Shown: positions 24,420-32,626, counted from the stretch's first letter. The stretch: 64,000 bases of DNA from Tardiphaga robiniae (GCF_001618955.1 NZ_LVYV01000002.1:228286-292285); one strand, 5' to 3'. Translations and numbers: made by a program. The notes: a model not told the origin generated them from the sequence alone.

Positions 24420-27101
24420 ATGTCCTCTGCCATTACGGCATTCTTTCAGCGGGTCCGATCGTCCTCGCTCTCGATCGGCCAGCTGACCTTCAGCGGGTTC
24501 CTGCTGGTGCTGACGGTGATCCTGATCACCAGCATCGCCAGCGTGGTTGCGATCCGTCATATCGACAACACCTTCGCCGAGCTTGAGCGGCTGCAGACCG
24601 TTGGTGATCTGGCCGAGGATATCGACCGCCGCCTGACCAAGCTGCGGCTGGCGGCACGCGACTTCGTCACCGATCCCGATACGCAACCTGAGAAGGTCTC
24701 GCAGGCTGCCACGGCGCTCGGCGATCTCCTGAAGAAGACCCGGATCGAACTTGCGCCCGAGCAGCGCGACATGATCGACGGTGTCGATGCGCGGCTGACC
24801 AAGTATCGCGAAGGGATCGAGCGCGTCTCATCGCTGATCGCACGTCGCTCCGCTATGCTGGCGACGCTCCCGCCGCTCCGCGAGCAATTCGAGAACGCCG
24901 TTCCGGATGTGACGAATTCAAATGCCGCCAAGGCCATGTTCCGGGCGCAGAACGAGATCGCGGCTGCTTTGCTGGCACGCGATCCGATCGGAGCCGAGCA
25001 GGCCGCACAGCGCATGCGCGCGCTGCCGGTCAGCACGCCCGCGCTTCGTACGGCCGCCGATGCCTACACCGATGCAATCATTTCGATCTCGGAAACCGAG
25101 AGCGAGATCGCCGATCTCGACAGGGATGTGCTTGGCGCTGAAGGCCGATTAATCGGGCGGGTGACTGAACTATTGCGCGAGCTCAGCGCCCGTCGTGGCC
25201 GGGTGCTGTCGCGTGAGTTCGCGCGCACACTGACCGAGGCAAGATGGCAAAGCATCATCCTTGGCACGGCGGGCGTTCTGGTCGGGTTGCTGGCGGCGCT
25301 GTTCGTCGTTCGGCGGATCGTGAAGCCGCTGAAGGCGATTGCTAGGTCGATCCGTGCGCTAGCCGGTGGCGCCAAGCACACGCCGATCCCGGCCATGGAT
25401 CTGGAGAATGAAATCGGTGACATCGCGCGCGCCGCGGAGGTGTTCCGCAAGACGCTGGTCGATGCCGATGCCGCGCGCGAGGCGGCCTTGCATGCGTTGG
25501 CCGAGCAGAGGCTGGCGGAAGAAAGTTATCGGAAGCTGTTTGAAGGATCCGTCGACGGCATCTATGTGACGACGCCGGCAGGCGCGCTGCTCAATGCCAA
25601 TCCGGCACTGGCGCGGATGATGGGGTATGATTCACCGGAAGGCCTGATCCGTGCCACGCTGGATATCTCGCGCAACATCTATGTCGATCCCGCGGCGCGC
25701 GCCGAGTATCAGCAGCGCATGGAAAGCGACGGCATGGTGCGCGAATTCGAGTACCAGGTCCGTCAACGGCACGACACGGTCCTCTGGCTGTCCGACAGCG
25801 CCACGGCGGTCCGCGACGAGAATGGCGAGGTTGTGCGCTATGAGGGCACGGTCCGCGACATCACCAACCAGAAACATGCCGAAGCGGCGATCAGGGAAGG
25901 TCGCAGGTTGCTGCAGCAGGTCATCGATACCGTTCCTGCCGTCATCAACGTAAAAGACACCGATCTGCGATACGTCCTGATGAACCGCTATATGGCGGGG
26001 ATTTTCGGCATCGACCCCGGTGAGGCGATCGGGAAAACCACCGGCGAGTTGATGATGCGCTTTGGTGCGTCAAAGACCGACTCGCCTGACAAGATGGTGC
26101 TGGCGACTAGAAAGGGGCTCGGTTTCTACGAAGAGGAATACAAGGATGCTGCCGGCGTGATGCGGCAGTGGCTGGTCAACAAGCTGCCTTTGCTGACGGC
26201 CGATGGTGATATCCAGAACATCGTGACCGTGGCGCTCGATATCGGCCAGCGCAAGCGCAGCGAGCAGGAGATGCTCAAGGCCAAGGATGCCGCTGAGACG
26301 GCGCTACGCAATCTGCGTGAGACGCAGAATTCCTTGATCGAGGCGGAGAAGCTCGCGGCGCTTGGGCGGCTGGTTGCCGGTGTGGCCCATGAGGTCAACA
26401 ATCCCGTGGGCATCAGCCTGACCGTCGCATCATCGCTGGAACGCAAGATCGCGCTGTTCGGCGAGGAGGTTGCGCGCGGCGAGCTGCGCCGCTCGACCCT
26501 GACCGAATTCATCGAGTCCAACCGCGATGCGGCGGCACAATTGGTCGCCAATCTCAATCGCGCGGCTGAGTTGATCCAGTCGTTCAAGCAGGTTTCCGCC
26601 GACCGCAATTACTCCGACCAACGCGTCTTTGATCTCGCCGATCTCACCGAGCAGGTGGTGATGAGTTTGAAGCCGGGATTACGAAAACAGAAGCTGGCGC
26701 TTTCGGTCGACTGCAAGCCGGGACTGACGATGAACAGCTATCCGGGCCCGTATGGTCAGGTGCTGACCAATCTGTTCCTCAATTCCGTCGCTCATGCATT
26801 TCCCGATGGCAATGGTGGCTCGGTCGAGATCAAGGTGCAGGAAGCCGGCAACGATCACGTGGAAATTCTTTTCGCGGATAACGGCGTCGGCATGAGTCCG
26901 GAGGTCCGGCGGCGCGCTTTCGACCCGTTCTTCACGACGCGCCGGGATCAGGGTGGCACGGGCCTGGGTCTACACATCGTCTACAGCATCGTCACCAGCC
27001 GCCTCGGTGGTCGTCTGCATCTGCAGTCCGACCCGGGGCAGGGAACGCGCATCCAGATCATTCTACCGCGAGTCGCGCCGCTGGAGATGGCTGCGGAATA
27101 G
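24420..27101 (+). CDS. Membrane sensor histidine kinase with HAMP and two PAS domains
   Basis: The 893-residue protein has a first membrane helix (about 20-45), a long helical periplasmic region (about 50-275), and a second membrane helix (IILGTAGVLVGLLAALFVV, near 280-298). HAMP follows, then a PAS domain (YRKLFEGSVDGIYVTTPAG) with PAC segment, a second PAS (VINVKDTDLRYVLMNRYMAG), a coiled linker and the kinase core. The phosphoacceptor is His657 in VAGVAHEVNNP. N, G1 and G2 boxes are present (NLFLNSVAHAF, DNGVGMSP, GGTGLGLHIV). It lacks a receiver domain and no response regulator is adjacent, so it is an orphan. Its place after the PQQ enzyme suggests alcohol or redox sensing, which is inference. 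Confidence 0.93.
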   Translation: MSSAITAFFQRVRSSSLSIGQLTFSGFLLVLTVILITSIASVVAIRHIDNTFAELERLQTVGDLAEDIDRRLTKLRLAARDFVTDPDTQPEKVSQAATALGDLLKKTRIELAPEQRDMIDGVDARLTKYREGIERVSSLIARRSAMLATLPPLREQFENAVPDVTNSNAAKAMFRAQNEIAAALLARDPIGAEQAAQRMRALPVSTPALRTAADAYTDAIISISETESEIADLDRDVLGAEGRLIGRVTELLRELSARRGRVLSREFARTLTEARWQSIILGTAGVLVGLLAALFVVRRIVKPLKAIARSIRALAGGAKHTPIPAMDLENEIGDIARAAEVFRKTLVDADAAREAALHALAEQRLAEESYRKLFEGSVDGIYVTTPAGALLNANPALARMMGYDSPEGLIRATLDISRNIYVDPAARAEYQQRMESDGMVREFEYQVRQRHDTVLWLSDSATAVRDENGEVVRYEGTVRDITNQKHAEAAIREGRRLLQQVIDTVPAVINVKDTDLRYVLMNRYMAGIFGIDPGEAIGKTTGELMMRFGASKTDSPDKMVLATRKGLGFYEEEYKDAAGVMRQWLVNKLPLLTADGDIQNIVTVALDIGQRKRSEQEMLKAKDAAETALRNLRETQNSLIEAEKLAALGRLVAGVAHEVNNPVGISLTVASSLERKIALFGEEVARGELRRSTLTEFIESNRDAAAQLVANLNRAAELIQSFKQVSADRNYSDQRVFDLADLTEQVVMSLKPGLRKQKLALSVDCKPGLTMNSYPGPYGQVLTNLFLNSVAHAFPDGNGGSVEIKVQEAGNDHVEILFADNGVGMSPEVRRRAFDPFFTTRRDQGGTGLGLHIVYSIVTSRLGGRLHLQSDPGQGTRIQIILPRVAPLEMAAE

Positions 27102-27110
27102 TAGACGCTG

Positions 27111-27470
27111 CTACTGCTGAAACTCCGCAAGCCGGCGCAGTGTCGCGCGAAATATCTGGCTGTGCTTGCCGACGAGCGCTGTGCCGTTCATCGTCGCCGA
27201 CGTATCCGTGAAAGTACCCGACAGACCGATGCCGACCGGTTGGCTCTGGCCGCCGAACAGTGGGCTCATGTCAGGACTGGGCGTATGCTGCATGACAGAA
27301 ACCTCGCCCTTGAAGGTGCCGGCTTCCTTATTGAGAACATAGGTACCGACGTAGAACAGGTACGCGTCGCCGCCGAGCAGTTCGCCTTCGCGAAAGGTCA
27401 CAACACCGCTGCCCTTGCCTGAACGCCCGTCGAGAAGTTCGACATGGATCGAGTAGAGTCCGTTCTTCAT
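27111..27470 (-). CDS. GrlR-like small regulatory protein
   Basis: From the ATG giving MKNGLYSIHVELLDG the protein has 119 residues. The beta-rich pattern (GSGVVTFREGELLGGDAY, GEVSVMQHT, GLSGTFTDTSATMNGTA) matches the GrlR family, named for a calycin-like negative regulator of type III secretion in enteropathogens. Similar proteins occur alone in Bradyrhizobium-group genomes. No GrlA/Ler-type or secretion gene is near, so its target here is unknown. It converges with the kinase gene, 9 bases between stops. Confidence 0.75.
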   Translation of the reverse strand: MKNGLYSIHVELLDGRSGKGSGVVTFREGELLGGDAYLFYVGTYVLNKEAGTFKGEVSVMQHTPSPDMSPLFGGQSQPVGIGLSGTFTDTSATMNGTALVGKHSQIFRATLRRLAEFQQ

Positions 27471-27872
27471 AATAGCCCGATGGCGCGAACCCATCCCTTG
27501 GTTGCGCAATTAGAAGTATTGCAAAGACAGCATACCAACGTCAACGCATTCGCGGGCGCTGTTGGTGCACGAGCGAAAGACCGAGTGACGCAGGCACGCT
27601 CGCTTGCCGCCTTGGCACTTCGCGACGAGGGCGTTCTTAAATACCTCTGCCATTGAAGTTATCACCACAAATTCGCTGCAGTGCGAAGAGAGCCTGCCGG
27701 TGCTAATGGAGAATCGCCTATCGTTTGATTGGGCGTCTGTCGCGAAGTTGAAGCGCAGCCGTTCTTCGATAGTCGTATGATGCGCTTTGCGTGAGTGACT
27801 ACGGAAGAGGCGGGTACTTTGCCCGCGACAAACCTGAACATCATTGTGCCGGCCGGGGGCTGGAGCAAGCAA
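27471..27872. other. Intergenic stretch without a recognised gene
   Basis: About 400 bases separate the divergent starts of the GrlR-like gene and the next gene. Open frames here lack coding bias and ribosome-binding sites. No clear promoter, hairpin or repeat stands out. Part of it must hold the promoters of both genes. Confidence 0.4.
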
Positions 27873-28325
27873 ATGAGCGACTGGATGACTTCCGGCGCCG
27901 ACGCGCCGTGTTCGCCAACTACTATCTCTCACGATCGACGCGTCCGGCGTCGTGCAGGCTGGCTGAAGCTGGGAGCGCCGACCTTGTGTATTGCGGTTCT
28001 GTTATCAGTGCCGCTGATGCAATCGGTCGCTGCGCGCGATCGCGGACAATTCGCCAATACCAGCCCCGATTTGAAAGCCTGGTTCGATAGTCTGCGCAGC
28101 GGCAAAGGTCCGTGTTGTTCCGATGCCGATGGCAGTGCGGTCAGCGATGTGGATTGGGAATCCAACAGCGGGCACTACAAGGTGCGGATCGACGGGACGT
28201 GGCTCGATGTACCTGATGAGGCTGTCATCACGGTGCCGAACCGCGTCGGTCGCACCATGGTGTGGCCGATACAGGGTTCGTCCGGCACACTGATCCGTTG
28301 TTTCATGCCAGGTAGCATGACGTAG
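27873..28325 (+). CDS. Exported or membrane-anchored hypothetical protein
   Basis: From ATG 27873, with GGAG nine bases before, the protein has 150 residues; an in-frame GTG at 27795 gives a longer but unlikely form. A basic stretch (RRVRRRAGWLK) leads into a hydrophobic helix (APTLCIAVLLSVPLMQSV), so the rest is outside the cytoplasm. The mature part contains GKGPCCSDADGS, the segment WLDVPDEAVITVPNRVGRTM and a last cysteine in IRCFMPG. I recognise it as a conserved type in this bacterial group but know no domain or function. It ends 4 bases before the convergent MFS gene. Confidence 0.7.
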   Translation: MSDWMTSGADAPCSPTTISHDRRVRRRAGWLKLGAPTLCIAVLLSVPLMQSVAARDRGQFANTSPDLKAWFDSLRSGKGPCCSDADGSAVSDVDWESNSGHYKVRIDGTWLDVPDEAVITVPNRVGRTMVWPIQGSSGTLIRCFMPGSMT

Positions 28326-28329
28326 CTGG

Positions 28330-29493
28330 TCACGACGCCTGGCGGACCGATGCGAGCGCGGCGATCAGCGAGATCGTCGCGAGGACAATGACCGCCGCGC
28401 CATAGATATCGAGCGTGAGCGGCAGGCCGAGCGTCGGGATTGCCAAGCCTGCGACAATAGTCGGCAGGCTGAAGGCGAGATAGCAGATGATGAAGATCAC
28501 GGAGAGCAATCCGGCGCGCTCGTGTGCAGGCACGAGCGGCACGACGGTCCGGATACTGCCGAAGAAGCCTGCGCCGAAGCCGAAACCGGCAATGACGGTG
28601 CCGATCAATAGTTGCGGGATGCTCTGTGTGTAGACTCCACCCAGCGTGATCAGCACGCCGAGGATGAGGCAGGCCATGCTGCGGATCAGGATGGTGGTGC
28701 CGGGCCATTTACGCGCCACCAGCATCGAAGCGGCACCGCTCAAGGTCAGCGCCGTCACGGCAAGTCCGCCGAGGAGAGGCGAATTCGATCCCGTGATGAG
28801 CCGGAGCAGCGAGGGCATCAGCGACAAATAGAACCCGCCCAACGCCCAGACGGCAACGTTGCCCGGCGATACCAGGGTTAGGGGTTGTCGCACGTGAGGC
28901 GGTACGATCACGATCGGTCGCAGCGACGCCCACGCACCGGGACGACGGGCGACCGTTTCCGGCATCCACCACAGCAGAACGGCCTGTATGAGCGTTGCCA
29001 CGAGGAGCAGCAGATAGACCAGTTGCGTCGGCATTGGCGCGTAGCTGACGAGCACGCCGGATAGCAACGCGCCGATGCCTGTGCCCGTTACGGGCGTCAG
29101 GCTGTTCATCAGCGATCCATGCGCGCGGTTCAGGTCGAGCATGGCTGCACCGATGGTGCCGAAGGCAATGCCGGTTGCAAATCCCTGAATGGTACGGGCA
29201 GTGATCAGTGCAACGACGGAATCCGCAGTGATGAAAACCAGCAGCGCCACAACATTGAGGATCAGCGCGGAGAACATCACGGGGCGGCGGCCGATGTAAT
29301 CCGACAGTCCACCGACCGTCAGCAGTGCCACCAGCAGACTGAGCGCATAGGCGGAGAATACGGTCGTGACCATCACCGGCGAGAGATTCCAGTGATCCTG
29401 ATAGATCCGGTACAGCGGTGTCGGCGCGCTCGCGAACATGGCGACAGTGCCGAGTGTTGCGATCTGAAAGATGATGGAAGCGCGACGCGTCAT
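28330..29493 (-). CDS. Major facilitator superfamily transporter
   Basis: The start at ATG 29493 (GAAAGG upstream) gives a 387-residue protein with about 12 membrane helices; an ATG 12 codons upstream is also in frame. The A-loop motif GGLSDYIGRRPVMF between helices 2 and 3 is the MFS signature. APTPLYRIYQ at the first helix is typical of a subgroup of drug/metabolite exporters in proteobacteria. It probably exports or imports a small molecule by proton antiport or symport. The substrate cannot be deduced, and there is no adjacent regulator gene. Confidence 0.9.
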   Translation of the reverse strand: MTRRASIIFQIATLGTVAMFASAPTPLYRIYQDHWNLSPVMVTTVFSAYALSLLVALLTVGGLSDYIGRRPVMFSALILNVVALLVFITADSVVALITARTIQGFATGIAFGTIGAAMLDLNRAHGSLMNSLTPVTGTGIGALLSGVLVSYAPMPTQLVYLLLLVATLIQAVLLWWMPETVARRPGAWASLRPIVIVPPHVRQPLTLVSPGNVAVWALGGFYLSLMPSLLRLITGSNSPLLGGLAVTALTLSGAASMLVARKWPGTTILIRSMACLILGVLITLGGVYTQSIPQLLIGTVIAGFGFGAGFFGSIRTVVPLVPAHERAGLLSVIFIICYLAFSLPTIVAGLAIPTLGLPLTLDIYGAAVIVLATISLIAALASVRQAS

Positions 29494-29733
29494 CACGCCT
29501 TTCGGATGGGCGTCGAGACTGCTGCACATGGACGAAGGGTGCCTATTGGACGATGTGGGACAAGCCCAATGGTCGCTTCCGTCCTTGATTGATTTTACCG
29601 CTGTCCGATGCTCGCCCAGGTGATGCGAGCAGCAACAGCGGACAAAGATGATGCATGCACGGCCGGGCCTTCACAACGGCGGCTGGCTCGCGCGCCCTGT
29701 GCGAGATTGCATGGCTCGTCTGGATCGCGCCCC

Positions 29734-29761
29734 TTAACACGGCGCGAATCTTTCCTATACT
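29734..29761 (+). promoter_or_regulatory. Sigma-70 promoter with flanking inverted repeat
   Basis: TTAACA (29734-29739) and TATACT (29756-29761) are 16 bases apart. The -35 box sits inside an inverted repeat CGCGCC (29726-29731) / GGCGCG (29741-29746), a possible operator. The expected transcript starts near 29768, ten bases before a short open frame. Confidence 0.6.
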
Positions 29762-29777
29762 CAGGGTGTCACGAACA

Positions 29778-29840
29778 ATGAAAGGAGGTGGTCCAGTGTC
29801 TAATTCCAAGCGCTGTCACCTCGCTGAGGCCGCCCGCTAG
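29778..29840 (+). CDS. Short open frame with very strong ribosome-binding site
   Basis: Two nested starts share a frame: ATG at 29778 (20 residues, MKGGGPVSNSKRCHLAEAAR) and GTG at 29796 (14 residues). AAAGGAGGTG lies 5 bases before the GTG, the strongest Shine-Dalgarno in the window, so the 14-residue form is the more likely one. The first codons of the longer form are themselves the Shine-Dalgarno. The peptide is basic, with one cysteine. The frame ends at TAG just before three hairpins. I recognise no function. Confidence 0.45.
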   Translation: MKGGGPVSNSKRCHLAEAAR

Positions 29841-29894
29841 GCTCACTCTTTGAGCTTCGCAAGGGCGCCTCGGCGCCCGGTTCAGCGAGAACAG

Positions 29895-29931
29895 GGAAAG
29901 GGCGCGTCGAGCGATCGGTGCGCCCTTTCTT
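29895..29931 (+). terminator. Intrinsic terminator of the small transcript
   Basis: AAAGGGCGC (29897-29905) pairs perfectly with GCGCCCTTT (29920-29928), followed by CTTCT. The loop holds a further CGA/TCG pairing. A/T-flanked GC stem and short pyrimidine tail fit an intrinsic terminator. Confidence 0.75.
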
Positions 29932-30027
29932 CTGAGCGCAAACCTGGCGCGTCGTGAAACATGACGCTTGATCTGCCGGTCATCCGTGACAATCTATCAG
30001 ACGTTGCTTGTGTCCGGAGTAGTGGCA

Positions 30028-30267
30028 ATGCCGGGATCACCGCGCGATCTCGCGGAGAGAATGGCCGCGCGCCAGCAGCGGCGTGCCATCGATGATGGCT
30101 ATGTGCGCGAGAGCTTCACACAGCCACGCGAAAACGCCCGCAAGACGGCGCGGGCGTTTCTGGATCGGTTCCCGAAGCAAGCTTACATGAGTGAAGTTGA
30201 GCGCTGGCGCGAGCTACCAGACGGCGACATCGAATTTACGATGCGGCGGCTGCGGACCGCTGATTGA
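30028..30267 (+). CDS. Small basic hypothetical protein
   Basis: From ATG 30028, with GGAG eight bases before, the protein has 79 residues. It is rich in Arg and Glu and predicted helical by eye (LAERMAARQQRRAIDD, ARKTARAFLDRFPKQAYMSE, VERWRELPDG). No signal peptide or membrane segment is present. I know similar short proteins from this bacterial group without function. Its 3' end overlaps the convergent gene at 30236-30514 by 32 bases. Confidence 0.65.
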   Translation: MPGSPRDLAERMAARQQRRAIDDGYVRESFTQPRENARKTARAFLDRFPKQAYMSEVERWRELPDGDIEFTMRRLRTAD

Positions 30268-30514
30268 GCTGACAAGCGGCAATCATCTGGCTCATGTCGT
30301 GCTCGCTCATCCCCGTAGCGTCTGATCCCTCAACCGTGTCGGCGGCACATGCGTGTATCGCATACCCCATATCGAGAATACGACGAGGGGGATCTTCTTC
30401 GCCGAGGCCGACCTCAATCACCAAACCACTCTCGGCGGCGTGCTGCCAGACATCCGATTTACTGGGGAAGGCCTTGCTGACTTTGACCGAATTTGAAAAC
30501 AGTGCGTAGGGCAT
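30236..30514 (-). CDS. Small hypothetical protein, lineage type
   Basis: From the ATG at 30514 the protein has 92 residues and begins MPYALFSNSVKVSKAFPSKS. The middle (WQHAAESGLVIEVGLGEED) and the following segment RRILDMGYAIHACAAD resemble short conserved proteins of Bradyrhizobium-group genomes. No domain or function is known to me. GGAGG stands six bases before the ATG. A longer frame upstream has no ribosome-binding site. It overlaps the convergent neighbour by 32 bases at the 3' end. Confidence 0.7.
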   Translation of the reverse strand: MPYALFSNSVKVSKAFPSKSDVWQHAAESGLVIEVGLGEEDPPRRILDMGYAIHACAADTVEGSDATGMSEHDMSQMIAACQLNQRSAAAAS

Positions 30515-30618
30515 GCTGCAACCTCCGTGATGAGGCGATAACGCGGAATATGGCATCTGGTTGCACTGCAGCAAGCCCGACTTTCGTTATCCACGAGATC
30601 GTGAAGATTGACCGGTCG

Positions 30619-30837
30619 TCAGTCCCTTTGGGTGATCTGCAATTCCAGCAGCGCCATGGTCTGGAGCATCGTCGGATCGCGTTCACCCTCGCTTGTGGTG
30701 CGCAGGATGCTTTCGGCGATGGATTGCACGTGAGCGGAGTTGACGGGATGCGGCAGCGTTGAAACAGCCCCGTCCAGCGCCTGTTTCATCACTGAAATCG
30801 TGTCTGGCGGAAACGCGGCATGTGAAAAATTCTTCAC
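30619..30837 (-). CDS. Small helical hypothetical protein, lineage type
   Basis: A GTG at 30837, preceded by GGGAG, starts a 72-residue protein (MKNFSHAAFPPDTISVMKQA...). It contains a helix pair with HVQSIAESILRTTSEGERD and LQTMALLELQI. Closely similar short proteins are, as I remember, frequent in Bradyrhizobium and Rhodopseudomonas; their function is unknown. An ATG 12 codons upstream is open but lacks spacing to a ribosome-binding site. It is transcribed in the same direction as the PilZ gene upstream of it. Confidence 0.7.
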   Translation of the reverse strand: MKNFSHAAFPPDTISVMKQALDGAVSTLPHPVNSAHVQSIAESILRTTSEGERDPTMLQTMALLELQITQRD

Positions 30838-30992
30838 GGTGGCTCCCGGGTTCAAACGGATAAACGCACCCAACTGTCAATGGACAAGAGTTGGCGCGCG
30901 CGAACGTTCCTGCCGCAAAGTTGGGCAGATCCGCGCAGCGGCGTCGGCTGCTGCGTGTCGGGTGCCAGGTTCCGGAAGCGGTCGCTGGGATG

Positions 30993-31304
30993 TCAGGATT
31001 CGGTGTCAGCCGGCCGGGCGGCTTTCTTCTTGGCACCCTGTCGCAGGAATGTCGCGCCGATCTCCTCGCCATTGACCCAGGCCAGCTCGCAGCGACGGAA
31101 CGCCAGTCCTGTGGACGATAACAGCAGGAAGAACTCCTTGAGATTGATACCCTCGATCGAACTCTCGACGATAAGGCGCGCGCCCGTCTCGGACACGTCC
31201 ATGATGCGGCAACTGCGGCGCCATGTGCCGTCAATGGCCATGAGCCAGACAGGGAAACCGCGCTCGAACGCGACGCGGCTAGCATTTGGTTTTTCAGGGG
31301 TCAT
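30993..31304 (-). CDS. PilZ domain protein
   Basis: The 103-residue protein is a single PilZ domain: a first strand with RGFPVWLMAIDG, the signature CRIMDVSETGARLIVE (D-x-S-x2-G), FFLLLSSTGLAFRRCELAWV and GEEIGATFL. PilZ domains bind cyclic di-GMP. The usual N-terminal R-x3-R is not seen; two arginines lie one residue too far apart (SRVAFERG), so nucleotide binding is uncertain. The last 15 residues are basic. No exopolysaccharide or flagellar gene is adjacent, although an O-antigen ligase-like gene lies 1.4 kb away. Confidence 0.85.
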   Translation of the reverse strand: MTPEKPNASRVAFERGFPVWLMAIDGTWRRSCRIMDVSETGARLIVESSIEGINLKEFFLLLSSTGLAFRRCELAWVNGEEIGATFLRQGAKKKAARPADTES

Positions 31305-31579
31305 CGACGCTTCCTTGGCGCCGGGATTTTAAATTGGATGGTGGTAACGGCTGGTAAATGCCGCTGACGGCAGGCCTTTGCTGTTTGGCACGCCATCGAG
31401 ATGTTGTTTTGAAAGGACGCCGCGGCGCACAGCCTCATTCGGTTGAATGATGCAACCGCAACGACGGGTTTCAGACGCGGCGGCTGTGGAGGTGCGCGTT
31501 AACGGAATGGTTACAAGCTGGTGCAATGTAAAGTGGAATCCATGGCTTGTTGAAGGGCCTCGGCGGAGCACGTTACTGT

Positions 31580-32503
31580 ATGAACACGCCAGCTGCCCTG
31601 ATATCCGCCGGCGTGGGTGCAGCGTTTTTTGCGGCCGCATCCGTGTTTTATTATCAGCCGTCCTTCATTCGGCCTGACTACGCGCTGGATTCCATCCTGA
31701 CGACCAATCATTCGAAGGCCCGTGCTGCGGTTACGCGACTCTTGCTTAATCCGTCATCTGCGCAATTCGATGTCTTGCGGTCGGTCCAGGTCGATGCCGG
31801 GAAGTATGTTTGCGGCACCGTGAACGCCAAGGACAGATCGGAGACTTACCGCGGGCATCGCGCCTTCGTCTACGCGGTTGCCATCGACTTTGCGCGTATC
31901 GACGACGACGGAGAGATTGCGCAACGGCACGATGCGTACAAGGCCTGTCCGGTCTCTGAAGAAGAAGAGAAGCTGGCTCAACAGAAGATCGGAATATCAC
32001 CCGGTGCGCTCCAGGCGATCAAGCTGGTTCAAAAGACGCTGCCGACAGCCAATCCGTCAGTGCTCACGGACATGGCGTCGCAGCTATCACCTGCGGGCAG
32101 TAGACCGGTCGGGACGACCGAGCAGCAACTCGGCCGTCTGGCAGGCCAACCCGGTTCGGGCGGGCAGCAATCGGGAAACCAGACATTCAATCGCACGCCC
32201 GGCCCCGAAACCGACTGGCGTGCCGACAAGCCGCCGACCGCCTGGCCAGTCTTTCCGCCGGACCACGTGTTGGCAAAGCCTGTCCAGAAACGAACGAATG
32301 CCGAGGCGTTCTTGCTGGCAAAATCGGTTGAAGATCTCTGGGTGAAGTCCAAAGCGGGAACCTCATCTCAGCGGCTTTCGCGGGACGAAATTCGAGAGGC
32401 CCTTCGGGCTCTGATGGCTATCGATGCCAAGAGTGCCGAGTTTCCTCAAGCCTGGGCGGCGTTCGTGCGGTTGCGGATGATCGAGCGCGAAGCTAGCGCC
32501 TAG
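31580..32503 (+). CDS. Membrane-anchored hypothetical protein
   Basis: From ATG 31580 the protein has 307 residues. An N-terminal hydrophobic segment (ALISAGVGAAFFAAASVFYY) is a signal anchor. A domain follows with AAVTRLLLNPSSAQFDVLRS, KYVCGTVNAKD and a second cysteine in AYKACPVS. This part resembles proteins of this bacterial group that have the same LLxPSSA pattern. A low-complexity G/Q/T/P linker (about 175-235) leads to a C-terminal helical domain. No enzyme motif is recognised. It is a single gene upstream of a tRNA on the other strand. Confidence 0.7.
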   Translation: MNTPAALISAGVGAAFFAAASVFYYQPSFIRPDYALDSILTTNHSKARAAVTRLLLNPSSAQFDVLRSVQVDAGKYVCGTVNAKDRSETYRGHRAFVYAVAIDFARIDDDGEIAQRHDAYKACPVSEEEEKLAQQKIGISPGALQAIKLVQKTLPTANPSVLTDMASQLSPAGSRPVGTTEQQLGRLAGQPGSGGQQSGNQTFNRTPGPETDWRADKPPTAWPVFPPDHVLAKPVQKRTNAEAFLLAKSVEDLWVKSKAGTSSQRLSRDEIREALRALMAIDAKSAEFPQAWAAFVRLRMIEREASA

Positions 32504-32549
32504 TCCCTGGAAAAGCCGAATGGACACAGGCGTTTAAGGGCACCTGTAA

Positions 32550-32626
32550 TGGTGCACTCGGAGCGATTCGAACGCCCGACCCTCGGAATCGAAATCCGAT
32601 GCTCTATCCAGCTGAGCTACGAGTGC
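32550..32626 (-). tRNA. tRNA-Arg (anticodon UCG)
   Basis: On the minus strand the 77 bases fold as a complete tRNA: acceptor GCACTCG/CGAGTGC, D stem GCTC/GAGC, anticodon stem TCGGA/TCCGA with loop TTTCGAT, T stem with TTCGAAT loop, and an encoded CCA end after discriminator A. The anticodon is TCG, reading CGA and, with wobble, other CGN arginine codons. No integrase or duplicated tRNA end was seen nearby, although tRNA-Arg genes are frequent integration sites. Confidence 0.95.

Larger units (their letters stand above)
29768..29931 (+). ncRNA. Compact structured transcript with embedded short peptide (candidate sRNA)
   Basis: The stretch between the promoter and a strong terminator is only about 165 bases. 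It holds a 14- or 20-codon frame with a perfect Shine-Dalgarno. Three hairpins follow: GCTCA/TGAGC (29841-29855), GGGCGCC/GGCGCCC (29863-29878) and the terminator stem (29897-29928). GAGGTG (29785-29790) of the Shine-Dalgarno can pair with CACCTC (29817-29822) inside the frame, so translation and folding compete. This may be a small RNA, a dual-function RNA or a leader. It does not run into the next gene, which starts at 30028 after the terminator. Similarity to known Bradyrhizobium sRNA families was not tested. Confidence 0.5.

Noticed and set aside
22584..24686. A 700-codon open frame antisense to the PQQ dehydrogenase
   Set aside because: It mirrors the codon bias of the dehydrogenase and spans its stop and the next gene's start without any motif.
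32550..32626. tRNA-Arg as an integration site of a mobile element
   Set aside because: No integrase, no duplicated tRNA end and no phage-type genes are visible on either side.
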